Shown here one piece after another: positions 23,168 to 29,437 of a stretch of DNA of 42,939 nucleotides. The translations under genes were made by a program, and so were the position numbers. Numbering within the stretch: position 1 is the first letter of the stretch; each line of letters begins with the position of its first letter. This stretch comes from a virus. The stretch is taken from positions 1-42,939 of the IMG/VR virus record IMGVR_UViG_3300035137_000040; one strand, given 5' to 3'. A model generated the notes under the pieces. The model saw only the letters and a list, made by a program, of their open reading frames with translations, did no database searches and was not told the DNA's origin.

Positions 23168-23518
23168 ATGGATCAGAAATGGCTTGATGAAATACTGGAT
23201 GATAGAATCGGCAAAATCAGAAAGGTTTTATCAAAGAAAGCCAGTGAATATTCATCAGGAAATGACAGGCTTCACAATTTCAAACGTGCCGCAGCTCTGA
23301 ATTGCGAAACACCTGAAAAAGCATTGGCCGGCATGCTCACAAAACACATTGTTTCAATCTATGACATGATAGACGACCTTGATTCCAAGTCATGCCCAGA
23401 CTATCAAATTTGGGACGAAAAATTAGGGGATGCTATAAATTATTGCATTCTTCTTGAAGCGCTTATTGTTGAGCGTACATCGTTCATCCGTCGAGCAGCC
23501 GTGTTTGATGATATTTAG
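23168..23518 (+). CDS. MazG-like / DUF1599-like all-alpha protein
   Basis: A 116-residue all-helical protein. KKASEYSSGNDRLHNFKRAA followed by KHIVSIYDMIDDL and WDEKLGDAINYCILLEAL resemble phage proteins of the DUF1599/nucleotide-modification-associated group, related in fold to MazG-type dNTP pyrophosphatases. The E-xxx-D pair in EKLGDAINY would fit a metal site. It starts just after the zinc-ribbon gene stop. A 19-base sequence in its 3' end (23484-23502) is identical to part of the origin iterons. Likely role: dNTP-pool control or base modification; not proved. Confidence 0.6.
   Translation: MDQKWLDEILDDRIGKIRKVLSKKASEYSSGNDRLHNFKRAAALNCETPEKALAGMLTKHIVSIYDMIDDLDSKSCPDYQIWDEKLGDAINYCILLEALIVERTSFIRRAAVFDDI
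23490..23500 (+). repeat. Outlying iteron copy
   Basis: GTCGAGCAGCC, identical to the third unit of the iteron array at 24050-24060. The match extends to 19 bases (23484-23502 and 24044-24062). It lies in a different gene and frame, so it is conserved as DNA, not as protein. Confidence 0.6.
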
Positions 23519-23555
23519 AATTGACAGTAATTTGGGATTGTGGTTTAGTTTGGAT

Positions 23556-23642
23556 GCTATGTATGTAATGGACAATAAAAACTTTAATAAATTAAGAGGC
23601 TCATGGAGCCGGCCGGTATTGTCCATTGTGACCATACATAGC
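23556..23642. repeat. Long inverted repeat forming an intergenic stem-loop
   Basis: The left arm 23556-23577 and right arm 23617-23642 are complementary over 22 bases (GCTATGTATG then ATGGACAATA blocks) with one small bulge. The 39-base interior contains a second hairpin, GGCTC-ATG-GAGCC (23598-23610). It fills most of the 169-base gap before the replication initiator gene. No T-run follows, so it is not an ordinary terminator; it may be an origin-related dyad or structured RNA leader. Confidence 0.7.
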
Positions 23643-23687
23643 GCGGTCGGTTTCATGGGCCTTTTAAGTTATTAAGGCCTTTCCCGA

Positions 23688-24497
23688 ATGTATCGCGGTT
23701 ATATAGCCCTATGGCGAAAAATAGAGGACCACCCGTTTTATAAAGAGCCGCGGGTTTTTTCAAAGTATGAAGCCTGGATCGATATCCTAAAGGAAGCCCA
23801 ACATAATGAGGATCATCAAGAGGTTGTTTTCGGGATGAATGTTTTAATTTGTCATTACGGAGAATGTCTAAAATCTAATGTGACTTGGGCTAAAAAATGG
23901 CGCTGGTCAGAGCACAAAGTTAGAAGGTTTCTGAAACTCTTAGAAAAAATGGGCCAAATCCGTCGAGAAAACGTCGGTATTACGTCGAGGATAACTGTAA
24001 TAAATTATGAGAGTTACGACCCAAGGCGTCGATCATCCGTCGATCATCCGTCGAGCAGCCGTCGAGGGTCTGTCGAGGGTCCGTCGACAGACAATAATGA
24101 TAATAATGAAAAGAATGTATTAAATACCCCCCTACCCCCCAAAGGGGGCAATGTGTCTATTTTAAAATCCTACCCATATCCAGAATGGTTAAATATGGAA
24201 TTATGGTCAGATTTTCATAAAATGAGAACAAGGATCAAAAAGCCGATTACGTCTAAGAGGACAATAGATGGCTTGTTGAAAAAATTGGAAGATATTATCA
24301 AGTCTGGTTATAATCAAAATGAAATTATCCAAAAATCTATAGATCATTGCTGGCAATCATTTTACGAGCCAAAGGGGTTAAAAAATGCAAAAGGGATTAT
24401 CGGACGTGATGGGGAAATTGAAACAACAAATATCGGAATCGGAGGGAATTCCTCAAAATATGACGGAATCGATCAAAAAATTATTGATTGCCAATAA
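23688..24497 (+). CDS. Phage replication initiator (DnaD/replisome-organiser-like)
   Basis: A 269-residue protein. The N-terminal domain (about 1-112) has the winged-helix pattern of phage replisome organisers: RGYIALWRKIEDHPFY, YEAWIDILKEA, a WRWSEHKVRRFLKLLEKMG recognition region, then SRITVINYESY. Residues 113-140 are a Ser/Arg/Asp-rich linker coded by the 11-bp iteron DNA. The C-terminal domain (160-250) is helical (WSDFHKMRTRIKKP, IQKSIDHCWQSFYEP) like DnaD/helicase-recruiting domains. It overlaps the helicase-loader gene, its expected partner. As in lambda O, the protein probably binds the repeats in its own gene. Confidence 0.78.
   Translation: MYRGYIALWRKIEDHPFYKEPRVFSKYEAWIDILKEAQHNEDHQEVVFGMNVLICHYGECLKSNVTWAKKWRWSEHKVRRFLKLLEKMGQIRRENVGITSRITVINYESYDPRRRSSVDHPSSSRRGSVEGPSTDNNDNNEKNVLNTPLPPKGGNVSILKSYPYPEWLNMELWSDFHKMRTRIKKPITSKRTIDGLLKKLEDIIKSGYNQNEIIQKSIDHCWQSFYEPKGLKNAKGIIGRDGEIETTNIGIGGNSSKYDGIDQKIIDCQ
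23962..24093 (+). repeat. Iteron array: 11-bp units in the initiator gene (candidate origin)
   Basis: Units beginning GTCGA repeat every 11 bases. Three are at 23962-23994 (GTCGAGAAAAC, GTCGGTATTAC, GTCGAGGATAA) and six at 24028-24093 (GTCGATCATCC twice, GTCGAGCAGCC, GTCGAGGGTCT, GTCGAGGGTCC, GTCGACAGACA). The two groups are 66 bases apart start to start, exactly six units, so all lie on the same helical face. Eleven is not a multiple of three, so the repeat cannot be a protein repeat. An AT-rich stretch (24091-24126) follows, as expected for a duplex-unwinding element. Confidence 0.86.
24091..24150. other. AT-rich unwinding-element candidate plus C/G hairpin
   Basis: About 36 bases that are nearly all A/T (ATAATGATAATAATG and TATTAAATA) directly after the iterons, followed by two C-runs and CCCCC-AAA-GGGGG, a tight 5-bp hairpin (24136-24148). 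Position and composition match the unwinding side of iteron origins. Still within the initiator coding frame. Confidence 0.6.
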
Positions 24498-25299
24498 ATA
24501 CGATGAGGCATTTTTAATTTATAGGCGAGAAATGTCTTTTGGAGATACGGACAAACAAAGATTTATTGACTTGGTTAAACAATACCCACCTGAAATATTA
24601 TGTGATAAATGCGGATCACTGAGGCCAGTATTATTCCAGGAACATGATAATTATACACCATGGCATATTGCACAATGCCATTCTTGCGCCCGCCCTCAAT
24701 TTGAAATCAAATTGAAAAAAGAGGCCTGTTATATATTAAGTGCAAGAGGTCTCGACCATATTTTCAAGGATGCAAAATTATCAGATTTTGATAATTCTAT
24801 TATCAGATCTATACCAACTGATTCAGGAGCATATATTTGGGGCCCATGTGGTACTGGTAAGACTCATCTTTTAAGTTCAATAATGATTGATAAAGCCATT
24901 AAGAATGCAATTTATGTTGACGATTATAATGAACTTCGTCTTGCCAAACCGGAAGAATATCCACTGATGACGTCTATTAACGAAATTTTGATAAATATAA
25001 GAAGAACTTATGATAAAAATTCAGAATATAACGAGGCCAGAATTATCGATAAAATTACTGAACCAAGTTTTGTTTTTCTTGATGATATAGGGACTGAAAA
25101 ACCAACTGATTGGGCGCTACAAACAATTTTTACTATCATAGATAGAAGATATCGTGACGGACTAGTGACATTTTTTTCCAGTAATATATCGATTGGGGAC
25201 TTATCTAAAAAACTTGGTGACAGAATAGCATCACGGATAGCTGGAATGTGTTCAATTATAAAACTTACAGGAAAAGACCGTCGCATAAAAAATAAATAG
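24385..25299 (+). CDS. DnaC-like helicase loader ATPase
   Basis: A 304-residue AAA+ protein. Start chosen because AAAGGGG lies six bases before this ATG; it overlaps the initiator gene by 113 bases. The N-terminal part has two CxxC pairs (Cys73/76 and Cys98/101), a zinc-ribbon as in several DnaC/DnaI-like loaders. Walker A is GPCGTGKT (153-160), Walker B FVFLDDIG (229-236), sensor-1-like FFSSNIS, and an arginine-rich RIASRIAGM toward the end. It would load the host replicative helicase at the origin with the upstream initiator. No phage helicase or polymerase is encoded, so replication depends on host enzymes. Confidence 0.86.
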   Translation: MQKGLSDVMGKLKQQISESEGIPQNMTESIKKLLIANKYDEAFLIYRREMSFGDTDKQRFIDLVKQYPPEILCDKCGSLRPVLFQEHDNYTPWHIAQCHSCARPQFEIKLKKEACYILSARGLDHIFKDAKLSDFDNSIIRSIPTDSGAYIWGPCGTGKTHLLSSIMIDKAIKNAIYVDDYNELRLAKPEEYPLMTSINEILINIRRTYDKNSEYNEARIIDKITEPSFVFLDDIGTEKPTDWALQTIFTIIDRRYRDGLVTFFSSNISIGDLSKKLGDRIASRIAGMCSIIKLTGKDRRIKNK

Positions 25300-25321
25300 A
25301 AAATTCTCGAGGGAAAATACC

Positions 25322-25507
25322 ATGAATGACAAACAACGTGACCGGGCAGAGCACATTTTTAAATTCATGGAGTACGATCAGCTCACAGACAGTCAGCATG
25401 ATCTGGTTTTGAAATTCGAAACGCAGTTTGAGAGCAAGGGTTGGTTATCGGATCGTCAAATGGAGATACTGGAGGATATTTTTAAGCAGGCTGCTGAGGC
25501 GGCATAG
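25322..25507 (+). CDS. Small helical protein
   Basis: A 61-residue protein with GAGGG upstream of ATG. It is all helical and acidic (DQLTDSQHDLVLKFETQFES then WLSDRQMEILEDIFKQAAEA). The second half resembles short phage or plasmid proteins tied to replication, but I cannot name a family. It lies between the helicase loader and resolvase genes. Confidence 0.62.
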   Translation: MNDKQRDRAEHIFKFMEYDQLTDSQHDLVLKFETQFESKGWLSDRQMEILEDIFKQAAEAA

Positions 25508-25546
25508 CGGTTGGTGGTTTAATTCAATCAGATAGCGAGGTAATCC

Positions 25547-25792
25547 ATGAAAAAAAATGAATCTATCGAGAAAATAATCGAAATCAAAAAGAAATTAAAT
25601 GACATTGGCCCATTCAAAGGCCGTGCTGTCATGTTGAAAGACATAAAGACACGGCTGTTTTCGTTACAAAGATATTCTGTTCCAGATGATGATCCTGTGA
25701 TTGACAAATTATACCAGGCAACGGTTAAAGATTTTAAAACTGCTGAAAGGATTTTAACGGAAAAACAGCAAGAACAGTCGACGCTATTATGA
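25547..25792 (+). CDS. Hypothetical helical protein
   Basis: An 81-residue, Lys/Glu-rich helical protein with GAGGT before ATG. Its stop overlaps the RusA start by four bases (ATGA), so the two are coupled. No domain is recognised. Possible partner of the resolvase or replication genes by context only. Confidence 0.62.
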   Translation: MKKNESIEKIIEIKKKLNDIGPFKGRAVMLKDIKTRLFSLQRYSVPDDDPVIDKLYQATVKDFKTAERILTEKQQEQSTLL

Positions 25793-26232
25793 AAGTTGAA
25801 TTTTTCGTCCCAGGCATCCCAGCCACTGCCGGCAGCAAGAACGCATACAGGACCAAAACCGGCAAAATCGTGATGGCTCCGGCAAACAAGAGACAAAAGC
25901 CATGGATGAGTCATGTAGCCAATTGTGCGTCAGAGCATTACACAAAACAAATCATATTTGGGGCCGCAGCGCTCGAAATTCTGTTTATTCTGCCTCGACC
26001 CATATCTCACTATGGGACAGGTAAAAATCGTTCGAAATTGAAGCTCTCAGCGCCACGGTACCCAATCACAAAACCGGATCTGACAAAATTACTTAGGGCC
26101 GCTGAAGATGCTCTCAAGGGGATACTGTGGCGTGATGATAGCCAAGTCGTGCAACAATCCGTTAGAAAAGAGTATGTTAGCGATAGATATCCAAACCCGG
26201 GGGCAATTATTGTTGTTGAAGAAAAATTATGA
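25789..26232 (+). CDS. rusA: RusA-type Holliday junction resolvase
   Basis: A 147-residue protein of the RusA family. Typical features: VPGIPATAGSKNAYRTKTGK at the start, PRPISHYG, and the conserved KPDLTKLLRAAEDAL with GILWRDDSQVV holding the metal-binding Asp residues (Asp in KPD and the DD pair). RusA cuts Holliday junctions made during phage replication and recombination before packaging. It is the last gene of the rightward early operon and converges with the gene at 26227 with a six-base overlap. Confidence 0.88.
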   Translation: MKVEFFVPGIPATAGSKNAYRTKTGKIVMAPANKRQKPWMSHVANCASEHYTKQIIFGAAALEILFILPRPISHYGTGKNRSKLKLSAPRYPITKPDLTKLLRAAEDALKGILWRDDSQVVQQSVRKEYVSDRYPNPGAIIVVEEKL

Positions 26233-26415
26233 TCCGCACGGTCCATCAGGGTATGCTATTTCGGCGTCTGGCAGTTTCGCGCATTCAGGACACAACAAAA
26301 TAATATTCTTGCAAATTCCATCGTCTAACATCACTTTTTCAGTTGCCGGCAGGAGGTTGCAATGATGGCACAGTAACAACCCGATGCGGCCTATGTGGTT
26401 GTGTTTCCTGATCAT
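26227..26415 (-). CDS. Small zinc-ribbon-like protein
   Basis: A 62-residue protein with GGAG eight bases before ATG. Cys/His groups CHHC (16-19) and CPEC (42-45) can form a zinc ribbon. It is second in a two-gene leftward unit after the duplicated Cys-rich gene and overlaps the RusA 3' end by six bases. Family not recognised. Confidence 0.6.
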   Translation of the reverse strand: MIRKHNHIGRIGLLLCHHCNLLPATEKVMLDDGICKNIILLCPECAKLPDAEIAYPDGPCGS

Positions 26416-26433
26416 TGTGGATCTCCGGTTATG

Positions 26434-26631
26434 TCATGGGTGCGAATATTGACATTGCGGACACAGCCCAAAAGGTTCATCAACGCATTCTGTGCAAAAT
26501 ACTTTATTGCATCCATCACACGTATTGCCCTCATTTAAATCAAACCATTCTCCGCAATCGCACATGCAGGGCATGTCCATTGCTGCGATGTCTTCGGGAT
26601 CAATTGCTGCTTTCTTTTTGTAATTTTTCAT
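26434..26631 (-). CDS. Zinc-ribbon microprotein, paralogue of 12779-12943
   Basis: A 65-residue protein; ATG at 26631 with GGGAGG eight bases upstream. A basic start (KNYKKKAA) is followed by DPEDIAAMDMPCMCDCGEW, CDGCNKVFC, ECVDEPFG and CPQCQ, the same array of cysteines as the copy at 12779. The DNA is close to 90% identical by eye over about 150 bases. Two zinc sites are likely. It lies upstream of the control region at 26.7 kb and is transcribed away from terS. Confidence 0.74.
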   Translation of the reverse strand: MKNYKKKAAIDPEDIAAMDMPCMCDCGEWFDLNEGNTCDGCNKVFCTECVDEPFGLCPQCQYSHP

Positions 26632-26893
26632 AATTTCGTCCTCCCGTTGATTGTTTTCAGTTGCAAATATACAAAGCATTATCTGTGCCAATATATCAAT
26701 TACAACGATTACAGCAAGTTACGTAAAAAACAGCACCAAAATTATATGACTTTTTTTGGCAAACTTTGCATAATGCAATTGGACAAATAATGCAGTGTTA
26801 AAAGTACGTTACGGAGATATTAACGCTAATTAAACGTTGTTATATGACGAAAAACGTCAAAAAGCATGAAAAATCTCAGTTGTAAAATAAAGC
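26632..26893. other. AT-rich non-coding control region
   Basis: No gene is seen here. It holds a perfect short dyad TGACG-AAAAA-CGTCA (26845-26859), several TAACG/CGTTA-like half-sites (26820-26840) and, on the - strand, a weak promoter-like TTGTAA with GATAAT 16 bases apart that could serve the 26631 gene. It probably binds regulators of the late promoter. Confidence 0.5.
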
Positions 26894-26923
26894 TTGACAA
26901 GCCATTTTTTCTGCGTTTAATAT
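26894..26923 (+). promoter_or_regulatory. Late-operon promoter candidate
   Basis: TTGACA (26894-26899) and TAATAT (26918-26923) with 18 bases between. The sequence AGCTTGACA is shared with the regulator's operator at 21635-21643, so the same protein might act on both. The expected start is near 26930, about 115 bases before terS. Confidence 0.65.
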
Positions 26924-26929
26924 TATCAA

Positions 26930-27018
26930 CAGCAACGGCCTGCGGGTAGTACGTAGGTCAGCAAGCGCACAACAAATGCCCGTGGCTGTAGTTATAGTCA
27001 ACGGGCATTATTTTTTTT
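26930..27018 (+). ncRNA. Structured leader or small RNA ending in a terminator, before terS
   Basis: From the predicted start, two hairpins follow: CCTGCG-GGTAGTA-CGTAGG (26939-26957, extendable by two pairs) and AATGCCCGT / ACGGGCATT (26975-27009) with a T-run. The product would be about 89 bases. It could be a stable small RNA or an attenuator that must be read through for late genes. Confidence 0.66.
26975..27018 (+). terminator. Intrinsic terminator upstream of terS
   Basis: Perfect 9-bp stem AATGCCCGT / ACGGGCATT, 17-base loop, then A and eight T. It lies between the promoter and the first late gene, so it should stop most transcripts unless antitermination occurs. Confidence 0.82.
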
Positions 27019-27043
27019 ATGTAACTCAGAGTGCGGAGCTATC

Positions 27044-27541
27044 GTGACTGACGAAAATAAAAAACATCCCACCAGACGGATTGGCCGCCCCACAAAGTAC
27101 AAAAAACGTTATTGCAGGGATATTATCGAGTTTTTCGATGTCGCTGCTGTCGTTGAACGTACAAAAACGATAACTACGAAAAACGGCAGCGTCATTGAGG
27201 AACCGGTTTATTTGCCGTGCATTTTACCCACTGTTGTTGGATTTGCAAGGAAGTTGGGGGTTTGCAGAGATACATTGCACGAGTGGGCATCAAAACATAA
27301 AGATTTTTCCGACGCTTTTAAACGTGCGAAGGAGCTACAGGAGGAGATTTGGAGCCAGAATAGCTTGCAAGGCCTCTACAATCCACGGTTTTCAGAGTTC
27401 TTCGGTATCAACATTATGGGGTGGAACAAGCGGGAGATTATCGAACAACATCATAGCGGCGAAGTAAAACATACGCACGATTTAAGCGACGACCTCAAAA
27501 CTGTGCTAAGCGATGTTTACGACACGCAGACAGGCTCATGA
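27044..27541 (+). CDS. terS: Terminase small subunit
   Basis: A 165-residue protein with a GTG start and GGAG six bases upstream. The N-terminus is basic (GRPTKYKKRYCRDIIEFFD), then LPTVVGFARKLGVCRDTLHEWASK forms a helix-turn-helix, and a long helix (DAFKRAKELQEEIWSQNSL) suits ring assembly. FFGINIMGWNKRE is typical for this class of small terminases. It recognises phage DNA for packaging and passes it to the large subunit, whose gene overlaps by 29 bases. Confidence 0.83.
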   Translation: MTDENKKHPTRRIGRPTKYKKRYCRDIIEFFDVAAVVERTKTITTKNGSVIEEPVYLPCILPTVVGFARKLGVCRDTLHEWASKHKDFSDAFKRAKELQEEIWSQNSLQGLYNPRFSEFFGINIMGWNKREIIEQHHSGEVKHTHDLSDDLKTVLSDVYDTQTGS

Positions 27542-29072
27542 TTTTTATGCAGATTTTTTGCGGCAGGCTGAAAAAACGGAGCAGGTCGAACCGGCCCTGG
27601 CCGAACTCGGGCGCCGGGATCTGTTTTTTTTGCTCGTTTATTTGTGTTGGCGTAAAGACATTGACAGGGATTGGCTCTTTGAACGCTGCATGGAAGTCAG
27701 GCAAAATCCAAACGGGCATTTAGATCTATGGGCCAGGGAGCATTACAAATCAACGATTATCACATTCGGGCTGACAATTCAGGACGTATTGAACGACCCG
27801 GAAATAACGATCGGCATATTCTCAATCACCCGTCCAGGCGCCAAGAAATTTCTCTATCAAATCCGCGAAGAACTGAGCACAAACCAAAAGCTGATACAAC
27901 TGTATCCGGATATTTTATGGGCAAACCCGGGCAAGGAAGCCCCAAAATGGAGCCTCGACGAGGGGATCATAGTCAAACGCAAGGGCAATCCGAAAGAGGG
28001 CACGATAGAGGCGCACGGCCTTGTGGACGGCATGCCTACTGGCCGTCATTTCAAAATCAGAGTCTACGACGATGTGATCGACGAGGCCAACGTAACCAAT
28101 CCGGACATGATCAAAAAGGCAACCAAGTCATGGGAGCTGTCCCTCAACCTGGGGTCAGCGCAGCCTTGCCGGATGTATTCGGAAATGAATATCGAGCGAT
28201 ATGCTGGGACTCGTTATCATTACAACGATTGTTACGCGGAGATTATGCGCCGGAATGCCGCAACAAAGCGTATCTATCCTGGTACAGTCGATGGCACACC
28301 GGAAGGAGAGCCTGTCCTGTGGACGCGGGAGTTCATGGCGACCAAGCGGCGCACCATGGGCTCATATGTTTTTGCATGCCAAATATTACAAGACCCGAAG
28401 GCTGACGAAGTGCAAGGATTTAAACAAGATTGGATCAAAACCTATAAGCGCATTGACCCGGATGCGCTTAATTTGTATCTGCTTTGCGATCCTGCCGGCG
28501 AGAAGAAAAAATCAAACGATTACACAGTGCAACTTATTATCGGCCTTGGATCTGATCAAAATTATTATCTGGTTGCCGGTATCCGTGATAGATTAAACCT
28601 GTCTGAGCGCACGAAAAAGCTATTCCAATTCCATCGGAAATATCGTCCGATAAATGTCGGTTACGAAAAATATGGCAAGGATTCTGACATAGAGCATATC
28701 GAGGACAAGCAGGAGATTCTCAATTATCGTTTTAACGTTGAGGCCCTGGGTGGGTCAACGCCAAAGCTGGATAGAATTAGGAAATTGATACCACTGTTTG
28801 AGGCGGGACGGTTTTATCTTCCTGAAAAGCTAATGTTTTTGGACAACGAGGGGAAACAGCGCGATTTGATCAAAGAATTCATCAATGAGGAGTTCGACGC
28901 GTTTCCGGTTGCCGTGCATGATGATATTTTAGATTGCATGGCCCGTATCGTTGATGATAAGCTCGGGGCTGAATTTCCGCTCGGGGGGATGGATTTGAAG
29001 GACATTAATCTGACTGACATCGAGATTTCCCAGCTCCCGGGCAACTCAGGATTCATAGGGGATATGGTTTGA
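27513..29072 (+). CDS. terL: Terminase large subunit
   Basis: A 519-residue packaging motor. The ATPase domain has a deviant Walker A AREHYKST (74-81) and Walker B VYDDVIDE (184-191). The C-terminal RNase-H-like nuclease has CDPAGE (Asp326) and HDDILD (Asp470/471) as metal-binding positions. Together with a circularly closing assembly this fits packaging from concatemers, probably by headful, although the class cannot be fixed without phylogeny. It overlaps terS. Confidence 0.92.
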   Translation: MFTTRRQAHDFYADFLRQAEKTEQVEPALAELGRRDLFFLLVYLCWRKDIDRDWLFERCMEVRQNPNGHLDLWAREHYKSTIITFGLTIQDVLNDPEITIGIFSITRPGAKKFLYQIREELSTNQKLIQLYPDILWANPGKEAPKWSLDEGIIVKRKGNPKEGTIEAHGLVDGMPTGRHFKIRVYDDVIDEANVTNPDMIKKATKSWELSLNLGSAQPCRMYSEMNIERYAGTRYHYNDCYAEIMRRNAATKRIYPGTVDGTPEGEPVLWTREFMATKRRTMGSYVFACQILQDPKADEVQGFKQDWIKTYKRIDPDALNLYLLCDPAGEKKKSNDYTVQLIIGLGSDQNYYLVAGIRDRLNLSERTKKLFQFHRKYRPINVGYEKYGKDSDIEHIEDKQEILNYRFNVEALGGSTPKLDRIRKLIPLFEAGRFYLPEKLMFLDNEGKQRDLIKEFINEEFDAFPVAVHDDILDCMARIVDDKLGAEFPLGGMDLKDINLTDIEISQLPGNSGFIGDMV

Positions 29073-29076
29073 CTGC

Positions 29077-29247
29077 ATGAAACCAAGAATCAAAAACACA
29101 TTAAAGCGCCCTATTCGACGCATGCTTGTCATTCTCCTCTATGAGGGAAACCAAAGCAGTGTCGCTGTCTGGGTTTCAACCAAAAAGATTCACGACAGGG
29201 CCTTTTTGATTCTTGATAGACGCATAATGACAACGGGATATTTGTAA
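29077..29247 (+). CDS. 56-residue basic protein candidate
   Basis: An open frame that fills the gap between terL and the 29249 gene, with stop and next start almost touching. It is strongly basic at the N-terminus (KPRIKNTLKRPIRRM) and then mixed. The ribosome site is weak. Tight fit between neighbours is the main support. Confidence 0.5.
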   Translation: MKPRIKNTLKRPIRRMLVILLYEGNQSSVAVWVSTKKIHDRAFLILDRRIMTTGYL

Positions 29248-29248
29248 A

Positions 29249-29434
29249 ATGATAGACGAAATCGTAAACCAATTCATTGAACGATGCGCAGAGACAAAGG
29301 AAGCTTGTATCATCGATGCGATGGCAAGGGGAATTGACCTCCATGTGATGAAGATCGATGAGATTGTAACCACTGAGTTGACTGAGGACAATTGCGTGAA
29401 ATTTAATTTTCGCTGTAAAGTTTCGAGGATATAA
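29249..29434 (+). CDS. Small hypothetical protein
   Basis: A 61-residue acidic helical protein just before the portal gene (three bases apart). It carries IDEIV twice, about 30 residues apart. The ribosome site is weak, so it may be coupled to the upstream gene. No family is recognised. Confidence 0.58.
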   Translation: MIDEIVNQFIERCAETKEACIIDAMARGIDLHVMKIDEIVTTELTEDNCVKFNFRCKVSRI

Positions 29435-29437
29435 GCC

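Noticed and set aside
23454-23675. 73-residue frame across the intergenic stem-loop
   Set aside because: Overlaps the MazG-like gene in another frame, has no ribosome site, and the sequence is explained better by the inverted repeat.
24028-24093. CRISPR array
   Set aside because: Units are contiguous 11-mers without spacers; this is an iteron array.
24061-24104. Protein repeat region in the initiator
   Set aside because: The 11-base period is not a multiple of three, so the repeat is at the DNA level.
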